Shown: positions 53,533-62,617 of the stretch, piece by piece
Layout of the letters: every line of letters starts with the position of its first letter
Position numbering within the stretch: position 1 is the first letter of the stretch
From: Rugamonas aquatica
GTDB taxonomy: Bacteria > Pseudomonadota > Gammaproteobacteria > Burkholderiales > Burkholderiaceae_D
Length of the DNA: 64,000 nt
Assembly: GCF_009380215.1 (NCBI RefSeq)
Contig: NZ_WHUG01000006.1
Location: forward strand, 62,001 to 126,000
Direction of reading: 5' to 3'
Translations under genes and position numbers: made by a program
Notes under the pieces: model-generated
What the model saw: the letters and a program-made list of their open reading frames with translations, nothing else
Database searches by the model: none
Told to the model about the DNA's origin: nothing

Positions 53533-55293
53533 ATGCATACTTCAACCAGATTCATTTCGCTGCTTGCCGGCGCGTCGTTCACCCTTGCTGCGCATGGCGT
53601 CAGCTTCGACAGCTGGGCCGACAAGGTCGCCAACGCCAAGGTGCGCAACGATCCTGAGCAGGCCACGCAGAAGCTGTACTTCAGCGGCAAGGAGCAGGAC
53701 CAACTGGACCGCAAGCTCACGCCCAACACCATCGTCCATCGCGCCGGCGAAGTGGCGGCCGCCAAGACCGCATTGGCGCAGCTGGCCAAGATCGATCAGC
53801 AGGCGTTGACGCCGCAGCAGCGCGCCAGCGCCGCCAGCATAGGCTGGAACTTGCAGGGGACGGTGGATGCGTGGCCCTACATGGACTACAACTTCGTCTT
53901 CAACCAGTTCGGCGGCTTGCATGTGCAACTGGTGAACTTCCTGACGCAGGCGCACCCGATCCGCAACCGGCGCGACATCGAGAACTATCTGGTGCGCTTG
54001 AAGCTGGTGGCCGGCAAGATGGACACTGGCATCGTGCAGGCGCGCGGCGCCGCAGCCCGGGGCATTTTGATGCCGACTTTTTTGACGCAGTCCTCTATCG
54101 GTCAGCTGGACCGCTTCCTTGATGGCACGCCGGAGAGCAATGTGTTCGTCGCCACGCTGAAGCAGCGCATGGGCAGTTTGCAAGACGTGTCGCCTGAACA
54201 GCAGGCGAAGTTTGCTACGGCGGCCGAGGTCATCGTCGGCCAATCCATCATTCCGGTATTCCAGCGCGCCCGCGCGATGCTGCAGGAGCAGCTGCCGCGC
54301 ACCACCAACGACGCCGGCCTGTGGCGTCTGCCCAATGGCGACAAGGCCTACGCGCTGCTGCTCAAGCAGATGACGTCCACCGATTACACGCCGGAGCAGA
54401 TCCACAACATCGGCTTGCAGGAAGTGGCGCGCATCGAGAAGGCGATGGATGGTTTGCTGGCGTCGCTGGGCTACAGCGCGGGCACGATCAAGGAGCGCAT
54501 GGCGCAGCTGGAGAAGGACTCGCAGCCTAAGGAAGCCGATCCGCGCCCGGCGCTGCTGGCGCGCTACGACAGCGTGCTGCGCGATGCAGAGGCGCGCGCG
54601 AAGGAGTTGTTCGATGTGACGCCGAAGGCGCCGGTGGTGGTCAAGCGCGAGCCGTCGTTCACCGAGAAGACGGCGGCGGCCCATTACACCGGGCCGGCCA
54701 AGGATGGCACGCGGCCTGGCATTTTCTGGGCGCCGATGCCGGGCCCGGAGTTCCGCATCGTTGGCATGCGCACGCTGGTGTATCACGAGGGCGTGCCGGG
54801 CCACCACTTCCAGGTCGCGCTGCAACAGGAGAACGACAAGCTGCCGCGCTATCGCAGGGACCGCGTGTTCTCGGCGGGCTCGGCGTATGGCGAGGGCTGG
54901 GCCTTGTATGCGGAGCAGCTGGCGGCGGAAAACAACTGGTATGACGGCGACGTGGTCGGCCATCTGGGGCAGCTGGATGCGGAGCTGTTCCGCGCGCGCA
55001 GGCTGGTGGTGGACACGGGTCTGCACGCGATGAAGTGGACGCGCCAGCAGGGCATCGACTACGGCATCGCGGCGTCGGAAGTGGAGCGGTATGTCGCCAT
55101 GCCAGGGCAGGCCTGCGCGTACAAGATCGGCATGATGCGCATCCTGGACCTGCGCGCCAAGGCGCAGAAAGCGCTGGGCGACAAGTTCTCGATCAAGGCC
55201 TTCCACAACGTCGTGCTGGAGACCGGCAACGTGCCGCTGCCGGTGCTGGAGCAGGTGGTGGATGAGTGGATCGCGGCGCAGAAGGCGGCTTAG
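53533..55293 (+). CDS. DUF885 family secreted metallocarboxypeptidase-like protein
   Basis: A 586-residue exported protein with signal peptide MHTSTRFISLLAGASFTLAAHG. The zinc motif is YHEGVPGHHFQ near residue 418, followed by EGWALYAEQLAAE at about 455, the layout of DUF885 (M32-like gluzincin) proteins. PGQACAYKIGMMRILDLR near the C-terminus is also conserved. It probably degrades peptides in the periplasm or outside. It stands 42 bases after queG and is followed by a GNAT gene after 11 bases. Confidence 0.9.
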   Translation: MHTSTRFISLLAGASFTLAAHGVSFDSWADKVANAKVRNDPEQATQKLYFSGKEQDQLDRKLTPNTIVHRAGEVAAAKTALAQLAKIDQQALTPQQRASAASIGWNLQGTVDAWPYMDYNFVFNQFGGLHVQLVNFLTQAHPIRNRRDIENYLVRLKLVAGKMDTGIVQARGAAARGILMPTFLTQSSIGQLDRFLDGTPESNVFVATLKQRMGSLQDVSPEQQAKFATAAEVIVGQSIIPVFQRARAMLQEQLPRTTNDAGLWRLPNGDKAYALLLKQMTSTDYTPEQIHNIGLQEVARIEKAMDGLLASLGYSAGTIKERMAQLEKDSQPKEADPRPALLARYDSVLRDAEARAKELFDVTPKAPVVVKREPSFTEKTAAAHYTGPAKDGTRPGIFWAPMPGPEFRIVGMRTLVYHEGVPGHHFQVALQQENDKLPRYRRDRVFSAGSAYGEGWALYAEQLAAENNWYDGDVVGHLGQLDAELFRARRLVVDTGLHAMKWTRQQGIDYGIAASEVERYVAMPGQACAYKIGMMRILDLRAKAQKALGDKFSIKAFHNVVLETGNVPLPVLEQVVDEWIAAQKAA

Positions 55294-55304
55294 TAAGGAA
55301 GGAT

Positions 55305-55742
55305 ATGAACATTCGACCGGCGACCATCGATGACTGCGAGGCCCTTTGTGCCATAGACACCGTTGCTAAAGAGAGCCCTGAGCGGAAAGATCAAATTCGT
55401 GACTGGCTCACGTCCGCCCGTTGTTATCTTGCCGAGGCAAATGGCAGGGTTGCCGCCTATTGCGTGCTGACTAGCCAGTTCTTTGGGTATCCGTTTATCG
55501 AGATGGTGATGGTTGGTGAGGCGTTCCGTCGTCAGGGATTGGGGGCAGAACTGATCAGGCATGTTCAATCCGCTATCCCTGCATCGAAGATATTCAGCTC
55601 CACCAATGCCTCCAATGAAGCCATGCAGATGATGTTTGCCAAATTGGGTTTTCACCCGAGCGGGCATATCGACAATCTTGATGAAGGCGATCCGGAACTC
55701 ATCTTCTACTGCCCTTCACCTGGTTTGACGGGGGCGAGATGA
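55305..55742 (+). CDS. GNAT-family N-acetyltransferase
   Basis: A 145-residue acetyltransferase with the acetyl-CoA motif GEAFRRQGLGAELIRHV near residue 70 and the C-terminal SSTNASNEAMQMMFAKLGFHPSG. Acceptor unknown. GGAAGG precedes the ATG. Its base composition is lower than its neighbours: 34 and 32 G+C of 60 in the two lines covering 55321-55440, against roughly 65% around it, and codon use is less biased. That suggests recent acquisition. It is followed by the convergent marR gene. Confidence 0.88.
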   Translation: MNIRPATIDDCEALCAIDTVAKESPERKDQIRDWLTSARCYLAEANGRVAAYCVLTSQFFGYPFIEMVMVGEAFRRQGLGAELIRHVQSAIPASKIFSSTNASNEAMQMMFAKLGFHPSGHIDNLDEGDPELIFYCPSPGLTGAR

Positions 55743-55765
55743 GCCAGTTGCCAGAATCAAGCTGG

Positions 55766-56221
55766 CTAGGCTGCGCCGTTCTCGGTCGCTTCAAGGTGCT
55801 GCACCATGCGGCTCAGCAGTGAGCACAGGGTGGCGATTTCTTCGGGCGTGAATGGCGCCAGCGCTTCCTTGTTCGCTTCACCCAACAGCTTCCACAGTTT
55901 CGGCAGGCGGCGCTTGGCTTCGGGCGTCAGCGAGAACAGCACGCTGCGCTTGTCCTTCGGGTCCGGTGCGCGCTGCACCAGGCCATCCCGCTCCATCCGC
56001 GTCAGCATTTGCGCCATCGACGGTTGCTCGATCTTGGCGATGGCCGCCAGCTGCGTCTGCGTATAGGCGGCGCCGTCTTTCAAGGTCGCCAGCACCGGCA
56101 TCTGGCCGACACCGAAACCCAACTCCCGCACGCGCGGCTCGCCCAGCCGCGCCATCAGCCGCGCCAGACGGTTGATCAAATGCCCGGGCTGGGCGAAGTG
56201 CTGCTCCAATGTATATTGCAT
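55766..56221 (-). CDS. MarR-family transcriptional regulator
   Basis: A 151-residue winged-helix repressor. The DNA-binding region is YTQTQLAAIAKIEQPSMAQMLTRMERDGLVQRAPDPKDKRSVLFSLTPEAKRRL, with the wing DPKDKRSVLF. It is divergent from the FAD monooxygenase. Its own start codon lies inside a CATAGGTGCCTATG palindrome, so autoregulation plus control of the monooxygenase is likely. The inducer is probably a phenolic or drug-like substrate of that enzyme. Confidence 0.92.
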   Translation of the reverse strand: MQYTLEQHFAQPGHLINRLARLMARLGEPRVRELGFGVGQMPVLATLKDGAAYTQTQLAAIAKIEQPSMAQMLTRMERDGLVQRAPDPKDKRSVLFSLTPEAKRRLPKLWKLLGEANKEALAPFTPEEIATLCSLLSRMVQHLEATENGAA

Positions 56222-56252
56222 AGGTGCCTATGTATGTGTATAGTCACCTATG
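56219..56252. promoter_or_regulatory. Candidate MarR operator between marR and the monooxygenase gene
   Basis: CATAGGTG (56219-56226) and CACCTATG (56245-56252) are exact inverted copies, with an extra CCTATG at 56227-56232 forming a tight palindrome CATAGGTGCCTATG over the marR start codon. The site lies within the 55-base divergent gap and so can control both genes. Confidence 0.65.
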
Positions 56253-56276
56253 TTATCACTTTTAAGGTGGATGGAT

Positions 56277-57428
56277 ATGCAAACGATCGCGGTTGTCGGG
56301 GCAGGCCTGGGCGGGCTGGTGTTGGCGCGTACGCTGCAGCAGCACGGCCGCGAGGTGGTGGTGTTCGAGCGTGATGCGTCGCGCGGCGCGCGCAAGCAGG
56401 GCGGCCTGCTGGACATGCACCAGGAGTCCGGCCAATGGGCGCTGGCGACGGCTGGCCTGCGGGACGAATTCCGCAAGCTGATCGTGCCGCAGGGCGAGGA
56501 CACGCGCGTCATGAACAAGCATGGCAGCCTGCTGTGGGACGAGATCAGCGACCCCGCCGCCATGCACCGGCCCGAGGTGGAGCGGCAAGCCTTGCGCGAT
56601 CTGCTGATCGATGCCCTGAAGCCGGACACGATACGCTGGGACAGCCGCCTCACCGGCATCGAACCGGGAGCCATCCCGCAAGGCGGCCATCTGCTGCGCT
56701 TTGCCGACGGCACGGCGTTTTCCGCGGATGTGGTGGTGGGTGCGGACGGCGCCAATTCCGGCGTGCGCCCTCTGCTGACGGACGCGCGGCCTGCCTACAC
56801 CGGCGTGAGTTTCGTGGAGATCGGCATCGCCGATGCGGCGCGGCGGCATCCCGCGTGCGCGGCGCTGGTCGGCAGCGGCAGCCTGTTCGCGCTGGATGAC
56901 AACATGGGCATACTGGCCAAGCACGGCGGCGATGGCTGCATCCGCATCTATGCCGCTTTCCGCGTGCCGCTGGGCGGCTTGTCTGGGCGCGGCTTGCATC
57001 TGGATGGCGTCAGCCCCAGCGCCGCGCGCCAGGCCATCGCCCAGCAGTTCGCCGGCTGGGCGCCGGAACTGATCGCGCTGATCATGGCCAGCGACGACGG
57101 CCACCATGTGCGTCCATTGGATGCGCTGCCGGTGGGATTGCGCTGGCCGTCAAGGCCCGGCCTGACCTTGCTGGGCGACGCCGCCCACCTGATGTCGCCC
57201 TTCGCGGGAGCCGGCGCCAATATGGCGATGCAGGACGGCGTGGAACTGGCGCTGGCGCTGGTCCGCGAAAGCGATGCCGACGCCGCCATCGCCGGCTACG
57301 AGCGCGAGATGTTCATCCGCGCCGAACAGGCGGCGCGGCAATCGGCGCAGGGCCTGGATATCTGCATTGCCGAAAACGGCGCCGAACGCACGGCCCAGAT
57401 GTTCCGGGGCTTCCCGCTCGCCGCCTGA
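56277..57428 (+). CDS. FAD-dependent monooxygenase (TetX/UbiH-like)
   Basis: A 383-residue class A flavoprotein monooxygenase. The Rossmann motif is AVVGAGLGGLVLARTL at residues 5-20, VVVGADGANSGVRP is the DG motif, and LLGDAAHLMSPFAGAGANMAMQDGVELA is the GD motif. The order and the GARKQGGLLDMH loop resemble TetX-type oxygenases. AAGGTGG six bases before the ATG at 56277 decides the start. Likely hydroxylates an aromatic or polyketide compound as a detoxification step under MarR control. Tetracycline inactivation is not established by this resemblance. Confidence 0.87.
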   Translation: MQTIAVVGAGLGGLVLARTLQQHGREVVVFERDASRGARKQGGLLDMHQESGQWALATAGLRDEFRKLIVPQGEDTRVMNKHGSLLWDEISDPAAMHRPEVERQALRDLLIDALKPDTIRWDSRLTGIEPGAIPQGGHLLRFADGTAFSADVVVGADGANSGVRPLLTDARPAYTGVSFVEIGIADAARRHPACAALVGSGSLFALDDNMGILAKHGGDGCIRIYAAFRVPLGGLSGRGLHLDGVSPSAARQAIAQQFAGWAPELIALIMASDDGHHVRPLDALPVGLRWPSRPGLTLLGDAAHLMSPFAGAGANMAMQDGVELALALVRESDADAAIAGYEREMFIRAEQAARQSAQGLDICIAENGAERTAQMFRGFPLAA

Positions 57429-57437
57429 ATCCGCTCC

Positions 57438-58025
57438 TTATTTCAGCAGGCCGGCGAGTTCAACGGCGGTCTTGACCTGCATCTTGTCGAAGATGTGGGC
57501 GCGGTGGACTTCCACTGTGCGCATGCTGATGCCCAGTTGATCCGCCACCACCTTGTTCATCTTCCCCGCCAGGATCAGGTCCAGCACCTCGCGCTCGCGC
57601 GCCGACAGCGTGGCCAGGCGCGCGTGCACCGCCGCCATCGCGCCGGCCTGTCGCGAATTGACCAGCGCTTCCTGCACACGGTCCATCAACTGGTTGTCGT
57701 TGAACGGCTTCTCGCAGAAATCGAAAGCGCCGCGCTTGAGCGCGTCCACCGCCATCGGCACGTCGCCGTGGCCGGTCAGGAAGATCACCGGCATGCGCTG
57801 CGTCAGGCCGCGCGCGGACAGCTGGTCGAAGACTGCCACGCCGTTCATGTCCGGCATGCGCACGTCGAGCAGCACGCAGTCGCCGTCGGCGTCGAACTGG
57901 CCGGCGTCGGTGTAGGCCAGCAGTTGCAGCGCCGATTCGTAGGCGCGCGAGGGGATGCCGCGCGAAGTGGCGAGCCAGGTCAGCGAGTCGCGTACGACCG
58001 CTTCATCATCGACGATATGCAGCAT
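57438..58025 (-). CDS. FixJ-family response regulator
   Basis: A 195-residue regulator. The receiver domain has Asp54 in LLDVRMPDMNG as phosphoacceptor and Lys106 in CEKPF. The C-terminal LuxR-type HTH is LSAREREVLDLILAGKMNKVVADQLGISMRTVEVHRAHIF. It follows its kinase by three bases. It is of FixJ/TtrR type, not the NtrC-type DctD that pairs with sigma-54 in classical dicarboxylate systems. It most likely controls the divergent dctP gene. Confidence 0.93.
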   Translation of the reverse strand: MLHIVDDEAVVRDSLTWLATSRGIPSRAYESALQLLAYTDAGQFDADGDCVLLDVRMPDMNGVAVFDQLSARGLTQRMPVIFLTGHGDVPMAVDALKRGAFDFCEKPFNDNQLMDRVQEALVNSRQAGAMAAVHARLATLSAREREVLDLILAGKMNKVVADQLGISMRTVEVHRAHIFDKMQVKTAVELAGLLK

Positions 58026-58028
58026 GGT

Positions 58029-60056
58029 TCAAGTCTCCTGTTCCGCGACCGCCAGCACCGCCGGCAGCACGAACGTAAATATGGTGCCACCTTGCGGGTT
58101 GGCGCTGTAGGTCAGCGAGCCGCCGTGGAATTCTATCGCGGTGCGGCAGATGTTGAGCCCCATGCCCATGCCTTCCGCCTTGGTCGAGAAGAACGGCGAG
58201 AACAAGCGCTGCGCCACATCCTCCTGGATGCCGTGCCCCTGGTCGATCACCGCCACGCTGACCTGCGCGTTGGCCGCATCATACGCCGCCACCACGTTGA
58301 GCATGCGCCGCTGCGGCGGTATGTGCGCCATCGCTTCGATGGCGTTGCGCGTCAGGTTGAGCAGCACCTGCTCGATCATCACTCGGTCGGCGCGCACCGG
58401 CGGCAGGTCGGCGGGAATGCTGGCGTTGAAGGAGACGTAGGCTTGCCGCGCCTGCAGTTCGATCAGCGCGCGGATGCCGTCGAGCAGCGAGGCGATCGCG
58501 ATCTCCTGCCGCTGCGGCTCGCTCTTCTTGACGAATTCGTGCACGCTGCGGATGATCTGGCCGGCCCGCTGCGCCTGCGCGCTGGCCTGTTCCAGCGCCG
58601 GCTTGAGGATGCCGCAATCGACCGCCGCGCCGCTGCTCTCGGCACGCGCCAGCACGTTGAGCGCGCCGGTGGTGTAGCTGGAGATCGCGGCCAGCGGCTG
58701 GTTCAGTTCATGCGCCAGCATCGACGAGATTTCGCCCATGGTCGCCAGGCGCGCGCTGGTTTGCAGTTTTTCGTGCTGCTGGCGGTTCAGTTCTTCGATG
58801 CGCTTGCGGTCGGAGATGTCGAGGATGGAGCCCATCCAGCCGGTCTGCTTGCCGTCCTTGTCGACCAGCGGCGCTTCGAAGATCAGCACCGGCACCCGCT
58901 CGCCGTCGGGGCGCTGGAAGATGGTTTCGAACTGCGGCGTGACCTTGCCCGCCAGGACCGAGGCGAAGCGGCTCTGGTATTCCGACATCGCTTCGGCCGC
59001 CCAGTAGGGCATGGGCGGCAGCATGCCGACCAGCTCCTCGGCCGGATAGCCGACGATCTGGCAGAACGCCGGGTTGACGTAGGTGATGCGGCCTTCGAGG
59101 TCGCGCGCGCGCAGGCCCGTCACCAGCGAGTTCTCCATCGCGGTGCGGAACGACATCTGCTGGCGCAAGGCGCCTTCGGCCTCCAGCCGCCGCGAGATGT
59201 GGCCCCATAAGGCCAGCAAGCTCCATAACAATCCCAGCGACAGCACGATCACCGAGCCGACCAGCAGGTTGGGCAGCAGCTGCGGTTCGCTCTTGACGCT
59301 GTCCGTCACCAGCGTGATCGAGGCGCCCGGCAGGTCCAGCGCGCGCTTGTGGGTGTAGACGCCGTGGCCAGGGCCGGCGGCGGCGCGGCGCGCCAGCACC
59401 TTGTCGTCGCGGTCGATCAGCGAGACCTGGTTGTCCTGCGCGAACCACCACGGCACCATCTCCTCCAGCAGTGAGCTGGTTTGATAGGTGGCGACCAGAT
59501 CGCCAAGGTATTCGTCGCCGCGGAACAGCGGCACGTGGTAGTCCATCAGCACCGCAGCGGGAGCGGCCGACAGGTTGGGCGTCTGCGCCTCCGGTTGCGT
59601 GTACATCGGATGGCGGGTCCTGCGGGTCAGCTCCATCGTGGCTTGGGAGGCGGCCGACAGCTCCACCGGCGCCGCCTGCGGATCGCTGCTGGCAGCCAGC
59701 TTGCCGTCCGGCCGCAGCCAGATCACGCGCAGCAGCTCATGGCCGTTCTTCAGCAGGCGCGCCAGCCGTTCGTGGGCCTGCCCCGGCGGCAGGCGGCCGG
59801 CGGCGATGTCGGCGCCCAGGCCGCGCAGGCTTTCCTCGTCGCGGCCCAGCTGGAAGCGGATGGTCTGCTCGACCCACAGCGTGTCGGCGATCAGCTGTTC
59901 CTGGCGCTCGTTGCTCTCCATCTGGCGGGCCTGCCAGGGAAGCCAGATCAGGATCGCCAGGAAGAACAGCACCAGCATGATGGGCAGCAGCCAGCGCAGC
60001 GGAGAGCTGTAAGGCGTGCGGCGCGCGGCGGTGGGCGGGGAAGGCGTGACGGTCAT
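58029..60056 (-). CDS. PAS-containing membrane sensor histidine kinase
   Basis: A 675-residue kinase. TM1 is near 22-41, an extracytoplasmic sensor of about 215 residues follows (DctB-like), TM2 is at about 263-286, a PAS domain covers about 305-420, and the kinase core has His449 in SSMLAHELNQPLAAISS, NLTRNAIEAM, DQGHGIQEDVAQRLFSPFFSTKAEGMGMGLNI. It is divergent from dctP, with 129 bases between. It presumably detects the substrate of the TRAP transporter and phosphorylates the FixJ-type regulator downstream. Confidence 0.92.
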   Translation of the reverse strand: MTVTPSPPTAARRTPYSSPLRWLLPIMLVLFFLAILIWLPWQARQMESNERQEQLIADTLWVEQTIRFQLGRDEESLRGLGADIAAGRLPPGQAHERLARLLKNGHELLRVIWLRPDGKLAASSDPQAAPVELSAASQATMELTRRTRHPMYTQPEAQTPNLSAAPAAVLMDYHVPLFRGDEYLGDLVATYQTSSLLEEMVPWWFAQDNQVSLIDRDDKVLARRAAAGPGHGVYTHKRALDLPGASITLVTDSVKSEPQLLPNLLVGSVIVLSLGLLWSLLALWGHISRRLEAEGALRQQMSFRTAMENSLVTGLRARDLEGRITYVNPAFCQIVGYPAEELVGMLPPMPYWAAEAMSEYQSRFASVLAGKVTPQFETIFQRPDGERVPVLIFEAPLVDKDGKQTGWMGSILDISDRKRIEELNRQQHEKLQTSARLATMGEISSMLAHELNQPLAAISSYTTGALNVLARAESSGAAVDCGILKPALEQASAQAQRAGQIIRSVHEFVKKSEPQRQEIAIASLLDGIRALIELQARQAYVSFNASIPADLPPVRADRVMIEQVLLNLTRNAIEAMAHIPPQRRMLNVVAAYDAANAQVSVAVIDQGHGIQEDVAQRLFSPFFSTKAEGMGMGLNICRTAIEFHGGSLTYSANPQGGTIFTFVLPAVLAVAEQET

Positions 60057-60185
60057 GGGGGTTCAGGTTAAAGCCTTGCAGGGGCCGCACCATTGTGGTT
60101 TTCCACAGTAGCCGGACTTGCTACTTTTAGTGAGAATCGGTCAAACTAGAACAATAGTGTATTTTAAATCCCTTCTGGAGACTCC

Positions 60186-61172
60186 ATGAAACTGAAAATC
60201 GCCCTGTTGGCCGTTACTGCGGCGCTGAGTATCAACGCCTACGCCCAGGCCCCTATCGTCATCAAATTCAGCCACGTGGTCGCGACGGATACGCCGAAAG
60301 GCCAGGCCGCGGAGCGCTTCAAGCAGCTGGCCGAGAAGGCCACCAACGGCCGCGTGAAGGTCGAAGTCTATCCGAACAGCCAGCTGTACAAGGACAAGGA
60401 AGAACTGGAAGCGCTGCAACTGGGCGCCGTGCAGATGCTGGCGCCGTCGCTGGCCAAATTCGGTCCGCTGGGCGTGAAGGAATTCGAGGCGTTCGACCTG
60501 CCGTACATCTTCCCGTCGAAGACCGCGCTGTATAACGTCACCGAAGGCGAAATCGGCAAGAGCCTGATGAAGAAGCTGGAACCTAAGGGCATCACCGGCC
60601 TGGCGTTCTGGGACAATGGCTTCAAGGTCATGTCGGCCAACAAGCCGCTGCACAACGTGGCCGATTTCAAGGGCCTGAAGATGCGCATCCAGTCGTCGAA
60701 GGTGCTGGACGCGCAGATGCGCGCGCTGGGCGCGAACCCGCAGGTGCTGGCTTTCTCCGAGGTGTACCAGGCGCTGCAAACCGGCGTGGTGGACGGCACC
60801 GAGAACCCGCCATCGAATATGTACACCCAGAAGATGCACGAAGTGCAGAAGTATGTGACCGTGTCCAACCACGGCTATCTGGGTTATGCAGTTATCGTCA
60901 ACAAGAAGTTCTGGGACGGTCTGCCAGCCGACATCCGCACCGCGCTGGACAAGGCGATGAAGGATGCGACCACGTTTGAAAAAGCCATCGCCCAGCGCGA
61001 CAACGATCTGGCGCTGGAAGCCATCAAGAAGGCCGGCAAGACTGAGATCTACACGCCTAGCGTGAAAGAGCAGGCCGACTGGCGCAAGGCGCTGCTGCCG
61101 GTGCAGAAGGATATGGAAGGCCGTATCGGCAAGGATCTGATCTCGGCGATCAACAAGGAAGCAGCTAAATAA
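60186..61172 (+). CDS. dctP: TRAP transporter substrate-binding protein
   Basis: A 328-residue periplasmic solute receptor of the DctP family. The signal peptide is MKLKIALLAVTAALSINAYA. Family blocks are IKFSHVVATDTPKGQAAERFKQLAEKATNGRVKVEVYPNSQLYKD, FKGLKMRIQSSKVLDAQMRALGANP (with the carboxylate-binding arginine), and FSEVYQALQTGVVDGTENPPSNMYTQKM. C4-dicarboxylates or similar acids are the likely ligand. CTGGAG precedes the ATG. Oddly it faces dctQM, which lie convergently downstream, so receptor and permease are made from separate transcripts. Confidence 0.93.
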   Translation: MKLKIALLAVTAALSINAYAQAPIVIKFSHVVATDTPKGQAAERFKQLAEKATNGRVKVEVYPNSQLYKDKEELEALQLGAVQMLAPSLAKFGPLGVKEFEAFDLPYIFPSKTALYNVTEGEIGKSLMKKLEPKGITGLAFWDNGFKVMSANKPLHNVADFKGLKMRIQSSKVLDAQMRALGANPQVLAFSEVYQALQTGVVDGTENPPSNMYTQKMHEVQKYVTVSNHGYLGYAVIVNKKFWDGLPADIRTALDKAMKDATTFEKAIAQRDNDLALEAIKKAGKTEIYTPSVKEQADWRKALLPVQKDMEGRIGKDLISAINKEAAK

Positions 61173-61194
61173 TTTAGCTCGTTTCAAATGACGA

Positions 61195-61227
61195 GGGAGG
61201 CCGGTTCTGAACCGGCCTCCCTTTTTT
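61195..61227 (+). terminator. Strong intrinsic terminator after dctP
   Basis: GGGAGGCCGGTTC and GAACCGGCCTCCC form a 13-bp palindromic stem with a minimal loop followed by TTTTTT. It ends the dctP transcript just before the end of the convergent dctM gene. Confidence 0.92.
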
Positions 61228-61228
61228 A

Positions 61229-62617
61229 TTACATCAAGCCCATCGCTTTAGGTAACCACAGCGACAATCCCGGCCAGTAGGTCACGATCACCAGGAACAC
61301 CAGCATCGTCAGCAGCCACGGCATCACGGCTACGGTCAGCTCCGAGATGCTCATCTTTGAAATGCCGCTGGCTACGTACAGGTTCAGGCCGACCGGAGGA
61401 TGGCACAGGCCCACTTCCATGTTCGCGTCGATCATGATGCCGAAGTGGACGGCGTCGATGCCCAGGCGGATCGCGGCTGGGTGCAGGATCGGCGCCATCA
61501 CCAGGATGATCGACGACGGTTCCATCACGTTACCGGCCAACAGCAGCAGGATGTTGGTGAAGAACAGGAAGCCGGCCTGGCCCAGGTCCTTGGCCAGAAT
61601 CCAGTCCGCCATCGCTTGCGGGATGTTCTCGTGCGCCATCAGGAAGGAGAACAGCACGGCATTGGTGATGATGTACAGCAGCATCGCGCTCAGGCTGGCC
61701 GATTTCTTCAGCACTTCCGGCGTTTTCTTCAGCGGCATGTCCTTGTAGACGAACACCGAGATGAGGAAGGCGTACACCGCGCTCATCGCCGCCGCTTCGG
61801 TCGGTGTGAAGATGCCCTTGGTGATACCGCCGATGATGATCACAACCAGCATCAGGCCCCACACGCTGTCCTTGAAGGCCTTGGCGCGTTCGCCCCAGGT
61901 GGCTTTGCGCATGCGCGGGTAACCGTTCTTCTTGGCCAGTACCCAGGTGGTGGTGCACAGCATCACGGTCAGCAGGATACCCGGGAACAGGCCGGCCAGG
62001 AACAGCGCGCCGATCGAGGTGTTGGTGGAAATCGCGTAGATCACTTTCGGGATCGACGGCAGCATCAAAATGCCCAGCGAACCGGCGGTGATGATGACGC
62101 CGGCACCGAAGCGCTTCGGATACCCTTGCTTGACCATGGCCGGCAGGATGATGGAACCGATCGCCACCACCGTCGCCACCGACGAGCCGCACACCAGCGC
62201 GAACATGGCGCAGGCGATGATGCCGGCCAGCGCCAGGCCGCCGTGCCAGTGGCCGATCAGGCTGGTGGCGAACTTGATCATGCGCTTGGCCACGCCGCCA
62301 TGGGTCAGGAAGTTACCGGCCAGGATGAACAGCGGGATGGCCATGATCTCGAATTTCTCGATGCCGCTGAACAGCTTGAGCGCCACCGCTTCGACCGGCA
62401 CGTGGGTCAGCAGGTACATAAACATCAGCACCGTCAGGCCGAGGGCGATGGAGACCGGGATGCCGGTCAACATCAGCGCCAGCAGCAGCGCGAACACGAT
62501 GCCGACCTTGCCGCCGACCACGCACACGGCCAGCAGGATGGCGGCGATGCCGAGCAGCCAGGTGGCGGCGCGTTTCTTGGACATCACATTGACTTGATTG
62601 ATCGCTGCGCCGCTCAT
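61229..62617 (-). CDS. dctM: TRAP transporter large permease subunit
   Basis: A 462-residue membrane protein with 12 or more helices, the ion-coupled permease of a TRAP system. GIPVSIALGLTVLMF, FVCGSSVATVVAIGSI-type glycine-serine stretch (ALVCGSSVATVVAIG), PTEAAAMSAVYAF and EPSSIILVMAPILHPAA with NMEVGLCHPPVGLNLYV are DctM signatures. It has an N-terminal extension of about 30 residues relative to typical DctM. The start overlaps dctQ by 4 bases. Confidence 0.93.
   Translation of the reverse strand: MSGAAINQVNVMSKKRAATWLLGIAAILLAVCVVGGKVGIVFALLLALMLTGIPVSIALGLTVLMFMYLLTHVPVEAVALKLFSGIEKFEIMAIPLFILAGNFLTHGGVAKRMIKFATSLIGHWHGGLALAGIIACAMFALVCGSSVATVVAIGSIILPAMVKQGYPKRFGAGVIITAGSLGILMLPSIPKVIYAISTNTSIGALFLAGLFPGILLTVMLCTTTWVLAKKNGYPRMRKATWGERAKAFKDSVWGLMLVVIIIGGITKGIFTPTEAAAMSAVYAFLISVFVYKDMPLKKTPEVLKKSASLSAMLLYIITNAVLFSFLMAHENIPQAMADWILAKDLGQAGFLFFTNILLLLAGNVMEPSSIILVMAPILHPAAIRLGIDAVHFGIMIDANMEVGLCHPPVGLNLYVASGISKMSISELTVAVMPWLLTMLVFLVIVTYWPGLSLWLPKAMGLM

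Noticed and set aside
60057..60185. Sigma-54 promoter upstream of dctP
   Set aside because: No GG-N10-GC pair at -24/-12 spacing is found, and the adjacent regulator is FixJ-type, not NtrC-type.
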